The notes under the pieces: model-generated
Databases searched by the model: none
What the model was told of the DNA's origin: nothing
What the model saw: the letters and a program-made list of their open reading frames with translations, nothing else
DNA from: Spirogloea muscicola
Taxonomy: Eukaryota > Streptophyta > Zygnematophyceae > Spirogloeales > Spirogloeaceae
Length of the DNA: 64,000 nt
Assembly (NCBI GenBank): GCA_009602725.1
Contig: WELB01000234.1
Span: 68,224 to 132,223, forward strand
Direction of reading: 5' to 3'
Shown here: one piece after another, positions 35,601-45,715 of the stretch
Layout: each line of letters starts with the position of its first letter
Position numbering within the stretch: position 1 is the first letter of the stretch
Position numbers and translations under genes: made by a program

Positions 35601-36593
35601 CCCGTCCTTTGATACCTTGCTGCAAGATGAGCAGAACCGCCATCCCATATCTTCTTGATGGAATGTCTCACAGAAGCGAAGTCTGTTGTAAGCCAAGCTG
35701 GCAGAAGAAACACCAGAAGAGATACAACACCCACTCAGCTTGAAATGCAAAGAGAAAAGCTTGTCAAGCAAGGAAGCTTGAAAATCCAAGCCCTTGGCCT
35801 CACTCTTGACATCGTTGAGATTGCTGGCTTTGCTGCACTTAGACATGATCAGGCATGATAGGTGGCTTGTCGCCAAAAACTGCTGCAGCGATAGTCATGA
35901 GGCTGCAGAAGTTGTTGAGAGATCTCTAAGCACACCGCTGCTAGACAGTACAGTGTGGCCTTGGCGATTGCAGAGCCACACAGTGACTCTGAGCTAAACT
36001 TCAACATGACACCTGCTGAAAAATGTAAGCTGCTCAAGACAAGGTCGCTAGCCAAGGGGGACAGCTGCTGGAGAGGTCACAGCATTATTCCTTGACTGCA
36101 GGAGACGACGAAATTGTGCAATCCCCTGGTTTGTGCAAGTGCACACATCACCAAGTTCATTTCTGGTGTGTTACTCGTTTGCATTTGCTTCCAAGACCAA
36201 GTCCATGCAGAATACTCAGTGGCAGCAACTGCTGCAGTGTGCCAGGCACCTAGAGCTCCGCCACTGTCTGCAGGCCGGTATATTGATTCGGAATCCGACC
36301 AGAATCTGCTTTCATGAGCACGACTCGAAAGTGCGACTGCAGAGGAGCTCAGGTCCTCCGGCCAACTGCGTGATCAGCAACTGTGCATGCCGGGACGCGT
36401 ACCCGCAGGCGTTGCAGAGGTCCGCCAGCTGGCCGCCGCGCTTGGGCCAGCCCTTGCGCCAGGCGGCGGACTCCGTGGCCCTGCATTTGCCGTTGGCGCA
36501 GGTCCGGTTCGCGGGGCTCGGGGGCGTCAGAGCCGCCGCCCGGTCCTTCGCCGGCCCCGGGCCCGCCACGGCGGCCGCTGGGACGCCCGTCAT
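29673..36593 (-). CDS. VAL: VAL/HSI2-type B3 transcriptional repressor (PHD-L, B3, CW, EAR)
   Basis: VAL proteins bind RY-type sites through B3, read histone marks through PHD-L and CW domains, and recruit Polycomb or histone deacetylases to silence embryonic genes in plants. Exons read: 36403-36593 ([28 protein letters not shown]) and 35616-35697 + 35291-35392 ([35 protein letters not shown]) form the PHD-like domain; 35062-35175; 34390-34815; from 34059 ([20 protein letters not shown]), 33621-33795 ([20 protein letters not shown]) and 33363-33436 ([20 protein letters not shown]) form B3; about 32.75-33.0 kb; about 32.6 kb ([12 protein letters not shown]); 31891-32004 CW ([19 protein letters not shown]); 29859-31423 ([40 protein letters not shown]-like MDIELNRSP); 29673-29750. 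The end codes CLTC..ICERC, a possible C-terminal zinc motif. ATG at 36593, next to a single N (36607). Confidence 0.92.
33478..33512. repeat. Short GATGTGAA tandem repeat
   Basis: Three imperfect copies of gatgtgaaga lie in a VAL intron next to the B3 exon at 33363-33436. Confidence 0.7.
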
Positions 36594-36719
36594 GGTGCCG
36601 CGCCGGNGGCGGCGGCGGGGCGCGGGCCACCCCGGCGAGGTCTGGACAGGGGAGAGCGTCGCGGGTTCCCGGCGCCTTCAGGCACGTCGCGGGCTCGACT
36701 CGCGGCGGGCCCGTCGTTG

Positions 36720-37300
36720 ATCCGCACCTGGCTGGCTGGCTGGCTGGCTTTGATCAAAAGGTCCGCCGCACAGCGCGAGGAAACACCCTCTCCTCTCCAT
36801 CCTCTCCTGAGGAAGTGACTTTCCCAGGAAGGCATTCCCTAAGGGGGCAACGCAAGCGCGGCCAGATTGACTGGTGGCTGGGAGAGGCCAGCCCAAAAGA
36901 GAGAAGTGCTCGCCCATAGAGAAGAGTGGCTGGCAAAGCCAGCCCAAAAGAACAGCGCTAAACAGGAATGGACAAGGACAGAAGAAGCCTGGGTGCTAAG
37001 TAAAAAGAGCGAAACCGGTCAGGGCAACAAGGGCTGTGAACAGCCAGCACGACAGAAACTGACCAAATGAAGTTACTGACAAGGTCCGAAGGGGCCAAAA
37101 AACGCTTTCCCAAAAGCTTTCCTGGTAAGGTAATTTCACTTAGTAACCTCAACTTGAGCCGCAAAGAGGAGCAATCGTTGTGTAAGGCCAACAAGAAACA
37201 GCTCTTATGATGCAGAGGGCGGTGGCTGTGATTGGCCAGCCCAGAAAAAGAATGCAGGCATTGGCTGTGAGAGGCCAGGAATGAATAAGCGCGCCGTGCG
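36720..37300 (-). mobile_element. Cluster of reversed LINE-like 3'-end fragments
   Basis: Just upstream of VAL, a (GGCT)n run at 36,729-36,749 is followed by several hairpins in minus orientation: GGCTGGGAGAGGCCAGCCC near 36,877, GGCTGGCAAAGCCAGCCC near 36,930, GGCTGTGAACAGCC near 37,033, and two more near 37,225 and 37,265. Each is flanked by the family's 'tcgcccatagag' or 'aaaagaatgnac' ends. No intact reading frame remains. Confidence 0.55.
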
Positions 37301-37739
37301 CATGAAAGGTTGGCCAATCGTGCCAGTGTACTTGTTGTTGCGAGAACAAAGCCAGAAGTGAGAGGGGCTAAGATAACAGAACTAATCATTATTAAAGGGG
37401 CGCTAGTACCCACAAGCGAGCACAGAGAGAGAAGGCGTGCAGTGCGCATGAGATGAGAGGGAGGCCACAATAAGCCGATAGGCCGTTCAGGAATAAGCGG
37501 GGCTACACCAAGCGAAGCGGCTTGCCTGGCGTGCAGTATCTCAACGCCAAGGCCAGACAGGTGAGCAGGCCGGCTTCGATGCCGCTGGCTTGCTCGCTCG
37601 CCTGTCAGACTCGCTCCAGTATGACAAGGCTTTTGCAGTAAGTGGACTTGTGAGGAGGCCGGGCTTTGGCTGCTGCTTCTGGATTCGGCTGAGGTGACAG
37701 TTCCGGCGCTTGACTTGGGGCTGCTGACTAGGTGTTATT

Positions 37740-38335
37740 CAGCATCCATTAGTGCAGCCGCTTGTGGAGCTGTCTAAAAGTGTTCAGGCCCCTCCGGACC
37801 ATGGCCTTGCTTTTCCTTGCTCTCTGCTTTGCCATGCTGCGGCGAACACCGCTCGCAGCAAGGCGGCCAAACACGCTGACAACCCGGCTGGAGACGAGTT
37901 CGTACCCCTGCCCGTGGATGTGCACGGGGCTCTCGGGTCCCAGTGGCTCGACCTGCTAGCCAGGCTTGCGCGACGCGCCGTCCCGCAGGCACGGTGAGCC
38001 GGCTGACTTCAGTGCCGCTGGCTCGTGGGCCCAGGTATATCGCATGCGTCTTTCAATCTCCCTACAGCGGTCCATGGCCCACGCCTTGCATCTGCGTGCT
38101 GGCCGTGCTCTCGCTGCAGCCTGGCTTTCATCAGGGGAATTGTTATCCTGCAGCTAGTCTGTCGGATTTGAGGCTCCTCACTCGTAACTACTGAGTGGTC
38201 CATCCTACAACCGTTCTGCCATAGCGCTTTAGGCTCCTCCGTCATTTGGCCCCTTCGAACCTTTGTCAGAGATTTTCGGGCTGGCTTTTCACAGCCCTTG
38301 CCCCATTGATTGCCCCGTTTGATAAGGACGGTTCT
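37740..38335 (+). mobile_element. 5'-truncated LINE-like element, ORF tail and 3' end
   Basis: The plus strand encodes KHADNPAGDEFVPLPVDVHG, LDLLARLARRAV, then after a frame change EPADFSAAGSWAQVYRMRLS, LQRSMAHALHLRAGRALAAA and a terminal LSDLRLLTRNY with stop at about 38,192. Then comes about 90 nt of 3' UTR with CCCCTTCGAACCTTTGTCA and the GGGCTGGCTTTTCACAGCCC hairpin. The C-terminal peptide resembles the region downstream of reverse transcriptase in many protist and algal non-LTR elements (inference from memory). It is the longest ORF tail in the window; the RT itself is absent. Confidence 0.6.
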
Positions 38336-38690
38336 CGAAGCCCCTTTGCTGATGAGGTAATCGTGCGAATGCCGGCTGAAGAAAGAAAGAGCGCGCCCAT
38401 AGAGAAAGGGGGCCAGCAAAGCCAGCCCAGAAAGAAGGAGGACGAGAGAGGGAGAGGGGATTTTCAAGCACCCGGCCTACCGCAACTCGCCAGCTGCTCT
38501 TCAGCAGGCTCCGCCTCTCCTGGGAGCGTCTCTCTCCCCATACCCTCAATGGGCGAGCCCTGCTCTCTTTCTCCCCTGCCCGTCTAGCATCTTCCGGCCC
38601 CTTTGCAGCTGCTACACGCTTGTATGCCGGCTTTTCGCAGCCCCTTGGCCCCATTGGGAGTACCACTTCTTCCTGCCCGTCAGCCGCGGC
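38336..38690. mobile_element. Two hairpin 3'-end fragments in opposite orientations
   Basis: At 38,365-38,445 there is a minus-orientation fragment (cgcccatagagaaagg, GGCCAGCAAAGCCAGCCC, agaaagaagga). At 38,545-38,690 there is a plus-orientation fragment with GGCCCCTTTGCAGCTGCT, a GCCGGCTTTTCGCAGCCCC hairpin and the terminus CCATTGGGAGTACCACTTC. Neither has coding content. Confidence 0.5.
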
Positions 38691-38779
38691 TGCCGCCCAC
38701 TTGCTCGCGCTTGCGAGGCGGCGTGCCTGGGCAGCCGGGCGCAGGTCGCCGCTCACGTCCCCAGCGCTCTGCTGTCGCG

Positions 38780-39205
38780 CCCTGGAGAAGAGGCGGCAGC
38801 TGACGTGGAGACCTACCGCTGCCTTCCCATTCGCTGTAGTCTTTTTTGCATTATGCTCCTGTACTTTTGGCACATTCCGCTCGGCAAGGAGGAAAAAGTT
38901 GCTGATCATCCGTCGGATGACGAGTTTTTCCCCTTGCCATCGACGTCCAGGGGGCGCTCGGCTTCTGGCTCTGGCCAGGGGACATACTTCCAGGAGCATA
39001 GCCTCTCCGACCTGCGCCTGCTTAGCAGGGGTTACTGAGTGGTTAGTAGCTGCTTTGTTTTTTCTTGTGTGCTTGTCATTTCTGCTGCTTCGCCTTAGGG
39101 CTTCGCCTGGCTTCCCCCCCCCTCTTCTTGTACTCTGTTCATTCTTTTTTGGGCTGGCTGTTCCAGCCCATATTCTCAATGGGCGAGCCCTTCTTCTGCT
39201 CGGCG
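38780..39205 (+). mobile_element. LINE-like copy, short ORF tail plus 3' UTR (subfamily B)
   Basis: At 38,805-39,038 the frame reads DHPSDDEFFPLP, then GTYFQEHSLSDLRLLSRGY and a stop. The middle of the tail (ARRAV..LQRSM) is absent compared with the 37.8 kb copy. The 3' UTR, rich in TTCTTGTGTGC, leads to CATTCTTTTTTGGGCTGGC and TCAATGGGCGAGCCC. Confidence 0.55.
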
Positions 39206-39560
39206 CTCGGTCGCTCGAGCTCCTGCACCGGCTCGCAGCGCTATGTTGATCGCATGCGCTTGGCCGTCTCGCTGCAGAGGTCCATGGCCCGTGCGCTGCA
39301 CCTTCGTGCCGGGAGAGCCCTCGCTGCTGCCTCTGACTCTGTCCAGGGGACCCACTTCCAGGACCCTAGCCTCTCTGATTTGCGGCTGCTTAGCAGGGGT
39401 TACTGAGTAATTTGTAGCTGCTTTCTTTCTTTGTGTGCTTTGGTTTCTTAGCGCTTCCTCTGGCTTCCTCTGGCCCCCTTCTCGTTCTTTGTTCATTCTT
39501 TTTTGGGCTGGCTTGTCCAGCCCCTATTCTCAATGGGCGAGCACTTTCTCTTTCTTCTAT
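39206..39560 (+). mobile_element. LINE-like copy, ORF tail plus 3' UTR (subfamily B)
   Basis: This is a tandem-like neighbour of the previous copy: QRYVDRMRLAVSLQRSMARA, LHLRAGRALAAASDSVQGTH, SDLRLLSRGY and a stop at 39,404-39,406. The same T-rich 3' UTR follows, then GGGCTGGCTTGTCCAGCCC and TCAATGGGCGAGC. Confidence 0.6.
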
Positions 39561-40190
39561 GTTGAGTGCTTCGTAGCCGCTTTGATTCTTTTTGTGCTTG
39601 TTTTTCTTAGCGCTTCCCTTGGCCCCCTTTCCCTTGCTCCCTTTTTGTACCTGGCCATTTGGCCTACATTTCTTTCTAATACACGATCTTTTCCTTTCCT
39701 TCTCCAGCCCCTATCCTCAATGGGCGAGCCCTTCTTCTTTCTTTCTTATGTTCCGACGTTACCCAAGGGGAGCAGGCCGACTTTAACGCGGCAGGCTCTC
39801 TCGCCCTGATTTAGGCATGCCCCTGTCTGTATTGCTGCAGCGGTCAATGGCACACGCGTTGCATCTGCGTGCCGGGCGCCCTTTGCCTGCAGCCTGGCTG
39901 TAGACAGGTGACCGCTACCCGGAGCCTAGTGACTCTGACCTGCGGCTGACTCAAAAGGGAATATTGAGCACCCAGTGGCACTTGAGTCGCTGTCTGCCTT
40001 TGGCGCTTTTCTGGCCCCTTTTATTCATTCCTTTTTCTGGGCTGGCCAATCACAGCCATCGCCCGCTACTGAAAGAGTTGTTGTTCTTCTTGCACATTCC
40101 TGTGTGCTGGTCTTTCACAGGCATTGCCTTACCTTTGCAAGAGCCGCTTTCTTTCTGCTAAGAAGAATATGCGGCTGCTGATATATGAAT
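39561..40190 (+). mobile_element. Degenerate LINE-like fragments
   Basis: A hairpin-less terminus near 39,700-39,740 (CAGCCCCTATCCTCAATGGG), a decayed ORF tail around 39,770-39,965 ending in a TGA-type stop context like the neighbours, and 3' ends near 40,035 and 40,105 (GGGCTGGCCAATCACAGCC; GCTGGTCTTTCACAGGC). Confidence 0.45.
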
Positions 40191-40620
40191 GAGCGGCAAT
40201 ATAAGAAAGTGGCACTTCCAAATGGGCGAGGGCTGTGAATAGCCAGCCCGAAAGAGAGGAGGCCCGCGGTGCACATGAATGAAAGGGTGGCCAATCCAAG
40301 CCAGTACATTGTCAAGGCAAAAGTTAGTGCAAGGATGGGGCTACTTGAAACGAAGCCCTATGTCAGGTGGCTAAGGTAACACTATGACGTTAATACCTAC
40401 GAGTGAGCACATACAAATCCGGAGCCCGAGCGCCGGCACAGAAGCCGGTGGCCTGAGGCAAAGCGCGCCCAGCACGCCCGAAAGAAAGTGGCTCTCCCAA
40501 AGGGGGCGAGGGCTGTGAACAGCCAGCCAAAGGAAAGTGGATCTTCCAAAGGGCGCGAGGGCTGTGAACAGCTAGCCCGAAAAGAATTGACAAGGTTCGA
40601 AGGGCAACGAAAACCTAAGG
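40190..40620 (-). mobile_element. Reversed LINE-like 3' ends
   Basis: Read on the minus strand, 40,205-40,255, 40,487-40,530 and 40,535-40,585 are three hairpin termini (for example GGCTGTGAACAGCCAGCC on the plus strand) next to 'ttccaaagggcgcgag' sequence. Around 40,390 the minus strand reads LYVLTRRY, a relic of the ORF end. Confidence 0.5.
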
Positions 40621-40689
40621 GGTTTGCCAACAAGGGCTTGTCACTTTTCCCGATTAGGCAAGAGAGACGGCTCTCCACGACGACATCAG

Positions 40690-41060
40690 GCTCATGCTTC
40701 ACACCAGAACAGAAGTGAGCTCTTCTAACCTTGTCAACTCTATTCGTGCACTATGGAGATGTACAAGTGCTGCGGTATGGAATGGTCCTCCCTCATCCAG
40801 CATCTGCCCTGGCTGGTTGACGTGCGCTGCCACAGTTGGGGGGACAGCTTGGGGCACACTACATTCGGCAGGCAGTAGTTGCGTAGTAAAGCATGCGGCT
40901 CCCGCTAAAAGTGCAGCGCTCGCAAGCTCTGCCTGTTTGTCAGCGTGCTGGGCGCGCTCTAAGTCAGGCACCGGCTTCCGTGGCGGCACTCCGGCTCCTC
41001 AAAATAGCCTGTCGCATTTGTATCTGCTCACCCGTGGGTACTGTTACCTTGCCACAGCAT
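40690..41060 (+). mobile_element. Decayed LINE-like ORF tail
   Basis: At 40,893-41,020 the plus strand still resembles the tail (MRLPLKVQRSQAL, RAGRALSQA) with a terminal LYLLTRGY in another frame. It is more diverged than the other copies and therefore probably older. Confidence 0.4.
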
Positions 41061-41393
41061 GGTCATAACAGCTCTTAACCAGGACACTTGTAAGGCTAGG
41101 ATGGGCCTCCCTTTCAATTTCATGCGCATTCCGCACCTTTTCTCCCTCTCTCTTCCGATATAAGGCAGTGGTGTGAAATAGGAGCTTTGTGACCCTCAGT
41201 CAACTGCTGCAAGTCGGAGTAACTTGCAGCTGGAAATGATGCACCCCGAAGAGACGAAGAAGCAGCATCCATGGCACGGCCTGCCAGCATGGGGCTTCGC
41301 TTCATGTAGCCCCACTTCTTGCACTAACTTTTGTCTAAACAATGTATTGGCTTGAGTTGGCCACTCTTTCATTTCTGCGCACCGCGCGCCTCT

Positions 41394-41955
41394 TGTAGAA
41401 GAAGTGGCACTCCCAATGGGGGCAAGGGCTGCGAAAAGCCAGCCCAAAAAGAATTCACAAAGGTTCAGAGGGGGCCTAAGAGCGGTGAGCAGCTACAAAG
41501 GGGCCTGAGAATGCTATGGTAAAACAGGGGGAGGATGGATCAGTCAGTAATTACGAGTGAGGAGCCTCAGATCCGACAGACTAGCTACCGGGAAGCTATC
41601 ACCCTGACGAAAGCCAGAGCCCGCAGCGAGAGCACGGCCAGCTCGCAGATGCAGAGCGTGGGCCATGGACCGCTGCAGGGATACAGAGAGGCGCATCCGG
41701 TATACCTTCTTCTTGGGCTTCTTGTACTCTGCTCATTCTTTTTTGGGCTGGCTGTTCCAGCCCCTATCCTCAATGGGCGAGCTCTTTCTTCATCCGGTAT
41801 ACCTGAGCCCACGAGCCAGCGGCGTTGAAGTCGGCTGGCTCGCCGCGTCTGCGGGACACAGCCCGCCGCGCAAGCCTAGCCAACAGGTCAAGCCGACTCT
41901 TGTAGTCTCTTGCATGGCTGTGGGGTTTCGGCGCCCTTCGGGCCTTGTCCATTCT
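41394..41955 (-). mobile_element. LINE-like copy with a nested short insertion
   Basis: Read on the minus strand it codes RRGEPADFNAAGSWAQVYRM, is interrupted, then continues with the LQRSMAHALHLRAG region (shifted frame), the ending SDLRLLTRNY-type, a stop at about 41,546, and a 3' UTR with the GGGCTGGCTTTTCGCAGCCC hairpin ending at 41,394. The 3' 200 bases are almost identical to 10,582-10,785. The interruption is the nested element at 41,708-41,790. Confidence 0.65.
41694..41804 (+). mobile_element. 83-bp 3'-end insertion with 14-bp target-site duplication
   Basis: The direct repeat catccggtatacct is present at 41,694-41,707 and again at 41,791-41,804. Between them lies an 83-base subfamily-B 3' terminus: CATTCTTTTTTGGGCTGGC, the hairpin, then CAATGGGCGAGC and TTTCTT. 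Removing one repeat and the insert restores the surrounding LINE-like tail. This shows that these short hairpin ends are inserted as separate units. Confidence 0.8.
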
Positions 41956-42084
41956 TTCTGGGCTGGCTATTCACATGTTTTGGACAAGGAAGTGACCTCT
42001 TCCAAGGTGGGGCGGGGGCGAAAAGCCATCCCAAAATGGCAGCCCAGAAAGCTGATCAAGTGGCCTTAGTTCTTCAGCTGGTGG

Positions 42085-42165
42085 CATAAGAAGAAGTGCT
42101 CGCCCATAGAGAAGAGTGGCTGGCAAAGCCAGCCCAAAAAGAATGGACAATATCCCAAGCCAAAG
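42085..42165 (-). mobile_element. Hairpin 3'-end fragment upstream of LPA1
   Basis: Minus-orientation subfamily-B terminus: gaagaagtgctcgcccatag, GGCTGGCAAAGCCAGCCC, aaaaagaatggacaa. It lies about 120 bases before the LPA1 start codon, so it is in or next to that promoter. Confidence 0.6.
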
Positions 42166-42281
42166 AAAGAGGTGCCGAAAGAAGAAAGTGCGCGCCCAGA
42201 AAAAGAACTACACTACAGCCCATGCCTTTGGACTAAGGACTTGGACTTGGCATAAGGACTTGTCAGTTTTGCCGTCTGGAG

Positions 42282-45200
42282 ATGGCGCTGGCGCTGCCCG
42301 CCGCCGGCCTCGCCGTGCCAGCCGGGGGCCCTGCCAGGAGCCCGCCCCGCGCGGCGCTCGGCCGGAGCGCGCCGTCGGCNGCAGCCGCCGGCTCGCCGGA
42401 CCAGGGCGGCGGCCTGAGGCAGGCCGCGCCGTCGTCGGCCGAGGAGGCCGTCAATGAGGGCCTCCAGCTGTTCAGGCGCAGGAAGGTGAGAGGGGCCGCC
42501 AGACTCGGTATGTAGAGACGCCCGTTAGGCTTGTCTAATGCCATTGTGCAGCGTGCGGCACGGCTCCCCTTTTCCTTCCGTGTCAGGCACGGAAGTCGGC
42601 ACTGCAATTCGACACTGACGGCAAGCTAAACGAAAATGAAGAAAATTTACATTGAGACGAGTAGTTGATAATTACTATATGAAACAATAGTCTGTGTCTC
42701 CTCCTTCAAGCTTCTGAAGCAAGTGTTATTGGGCAGCAGGTCAATGAGGCTCTGTCGCGGTTCAAGGGGGCGCTGACTCTCGACCCGACACCCGAGGAGG
42801 CTCAAGCTGCTCTATACAACATGGCTTGCTGCCATGCGTACAGGTCGTCCCTACTTCGCATAGGACGTCCAATGCCACTTCCTACTGTTATAAGCTGTCA
42901 TAGCAGCATCCGCCTGTTACAACAAGTCTTGCATGCAAACCAGCATAGAGTTGGTAGGCCTGCCTCAGAGTCAAAGCTGGTATGGAGCTCCTGACGCTTC
43001 AGATAGCCGGTCAACCAGCTTGGGGAGCAAGGCCTGGGCAGGCGAGGATGGGCCTAGAGCCTAATAAGGGCAATGTTTACTGGTATCAAGTTGAAGGAAG
43101 CTCTGACGAGCTTTCGTCGCTGGCTTGGCAGGGAGGAGGGTCAATTGGCGCTGGAGGCCTTACGCAGAGCTCTTGGAGAGTTTAAGCTGCAATTCAGCGT
43201 CATCCTAAGCGACCCAGACATGGCTCCTTTCCGTGCTCTGCCTGAATACAAGCAGCTGCAAGAAGAGGTGCGCGGGGACAATATGGACTCCTCTTCACAC
43301 TGCTTTGGACGTAGATTTACTTACTAAGTACCATGCATCTTCTGCAGTGCGTGGTAATGCCAGTGCGCAGCCTTCTACTTGCAACTCTGATAGGTATGCG
43401 GTCATGCAGGCCCGGAAAGGAGGTGTGGAGATTGGTCAGAGTCTCCGGAGGGACATGAAGCTGATATCTGAAGTTCGAGCACCATTTCGAGGCGTCCGTA
43501 AATTTCTATACTTGACTCTTGGGGCTGCAGCTGGCATCTCCTTCCTCTTCACTGTTCCAGCTTTCCTGAGAGCAGTGCAAGGAGGCGAAGGAGCACCCAC
43601 CTTGATTGGCACCGGGCAAAATCTTGCGATAAATCTTGTAGGTAAGCAATCACAAATCATGAAGTGAATCTCGATTTGCAGCCTTTGCAATGCTCTGCTC
43701 GCTGCTGGTATAGCTGGACCTCTGGCACACGCTTCGAAGCTTTGGGTTGCCAAGATGCATGTTGTGACTTCAGTACAATTGATGTCACCACTTGTGGCGC
43801 AGCTTTGAAAGTTGCACATTTTAATCTAAGCAGCGTACGAGTTATTCATATTGTGTTTCCAACCATGAATGCACTATTGCACTCTTCCTTGTTTGCCATG
43901 TGGGCATTTAATCTGTTGCCCTTCTGCTGGTTGTGCTCTCTGCTATTGAGTACAGGGTATTCTTTCGTAGGTTTGTGTTGGAAACATTCAGCCAACCTCT
44001 TCTTGAGTGTCTTTGCTTGTTAAGGTATTGGCACCATGGTTGCACTCACAATCTGGGAGCAGAAGGGAGAGGAGGCTCAGATTGTACAGGTATCCAGAGA
44101 TGAGACGTTGTCCAGGCTGCCCTTGCGACTCTCAACGAACCGTGTTGTTGAACTTGCTCAGCTGCGAGAAACCACACGGCCGGTGAGAACATGCTGGGTG
44201 CTGCAAGTGCTCCAGTTGCCCTTCCTGCCAATCCGTAGGCATGTTTTTATCAGAGGTCTGTGTTCAGTAATGGACCACTTCTTCCTGAAGGAAGAGTAGC
44301 ATTCATACTGATATCATCTTGGGTCAAACTGAGGTCGTTTTAGTGTCGTACAGGCTAATTGAACAGGTGAAGGAGCTTGCACAGAGGAGATGCAGTGAAG
44401 CAGTAGGAGGACCAATATTTGCAATGTGGGGATAAGTGCTGCAAGTTGATGATTGCAGATTATTTTGGCAGGAAGCAAGGATCATGTTGCAGCGTCCCTC
44501 CAGGCAGCTGAGAAGCACAGAGAGAAGCTTCTAGAGAGGGGCGTCCTGCTGGTGGGCCTCACCCTTGGGGCCCCGCAGCAACGAGGTCGTGAAGCACCGC
44601 CAAAGAAGGGCTTTGGTGGCGAGAAGCCCAAGGCCACTGATATGGCAGCAGGCACTAGCTTGGTCAGACCACCTCTCCCTACACAAAGAGGGTCCTTGTC
44701 TTGTAGTCAAGCTTGGAGTTTGTCGTGGAATAGTACTGGAGGCTGACGATTACTCTTGGTGTTGCTCTTATGTAAGCAGGATGACTTTGCTCAAAGAGCC
44801 AAAGAAGTTGCTGCCAAGGGCGTCAATCAAGTTGAACGTCGATTTAGAGCTGAGCCAGTATCACCTGGTGAATGGACATTGTGAGTTTGCACAAAAACCT
44901 TCAAATCCTTCAAATCCCAAACGTCAGAGGTTCCTCCTTCAATTGCTGGCTGCCTGATGCGGACAGGAGGGAGCCACTTATCGGCCTCAGTGCAGAAGTC
45001 CCACCGCTAGACGATCTCAATACTCCTCAGCCCTGTGCTGCAGATGGTTGCAGGAGCAGCAGGAGCTTGAGGGCGTCAAGCCTGGGGAAGATGTGTATGT
45101 TGTCCTCAGGCTGGATGGCCGCATAAGAAAGTCCGGAAAGGTCGGTCTCAACAACCTTAGAGACATTCAAATTAGACTTGCTGCTGCTGTCAAGTGATTA

Positions 45201-45413
45201 GGTGATCAAGTTGGAAAGCATTTGTGATGCCAGTCATCATAGCGAGCAGTCCAGGATGCTCTTTGCCATGCTTGGTTTCCTTATAGGTCATCCTTGCTTT
45301 GTAGAGCCTTGATAATGGAGTCCTTGGTGGCTGTGCAGGGCATGCCGGACTGGTCGGAGTTAGTGGCTGAGCTGCCACCTCTTGATTCTGTCATCAGCAA
45401 GCTTGAACGCTAG
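42282..45413 (+). CDS. LPA1: LOW PSII ACCUMULATION 1 / REP27-like photosystem II assembly factor
   Basis: LPA1 (REP27 in Chlamydomonas) is a thylakoid-membrane TPR protein that helps D1 synthesis and PSII assembly. Exons: 42282-42485, 42740-42843, 43132-43267, 43410-43641, 44025-44182, 44459-44662, 44780-44880, 45044-45140, 45339-45413 (TAG); phases agree throughout. Landmarks: Ala/Pro/Ser-rich chloroplast transit region in exon 1; TPR-type helices (EEAVNEGLQLFRR, VNEALSRFKGALTLDP, ALYNMACCHAYR); DPDMAPFRALPEYKQLQEE; RRDMKLISEVRAPFRGVRKF; membrane segments YLTLGAAAGISFLFTVPAF and GIGTMVALTIWE; RDETLSRLPLRLSTNRVVEL; VSPGEW; GEDVYVVLRLDGRIRKSGK; GMPDWSELVAELPPLDSVIS. Co-linear with the Arabidopsis protein as remembered. 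A single N (42380) lies in exon 1 without shifting the frame. Confidence 0.95.
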
Positions 45414-45715
45414 AGTGCGCAGATTGCACTTAATGCATTTGTTGCAGTAATGCTCACTGACTTATCCTCTTTGACCGGGAGAGTTGCAACAGCTGAAAGG
45501 GAGCATCTCCTAGCTCCAGTATACTGCTTCATGCTCATGCATCAATATACAGCTTTGCTGTGGCTGGTCCTTGAGTGCCACTTGGTAAAGCGGAAAGTGA
45601 GGGTGGGAGGGCGATGGAGCAATTTCAGAGTTTGCAGTTTATGTGGTCCGTGGATTCTGATCAGCTGGGCGGCACATGAAATAGATTGCCTGTTATATGG
45701 ACGCCCTCATGCCAA
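45414..45715. other. Convergent intergenic spacer
   Basis: 302 bases between the LPA1 stop (+) and the MET1 stop (-). No feature beyond presumed 3' UTRs was seen. Confidence 0.6.

Noticed and set aside
36720-42165. Possible LTR or virus-derived element
   Set aside because: No long terminal repeats, protease, integrase or capsid-like reading frame was seen. All coding relics are the same C-terminal tail followed by one 3' end, as expected of 5'-truncated non-LTR copies.
43664-44023. Plus-strand frame with several hydrophobic stretches inside LPA1
   Set aside because: It lies entirely in the intron between exons 43410-43641 and 44025-44182, whose phases match without it.
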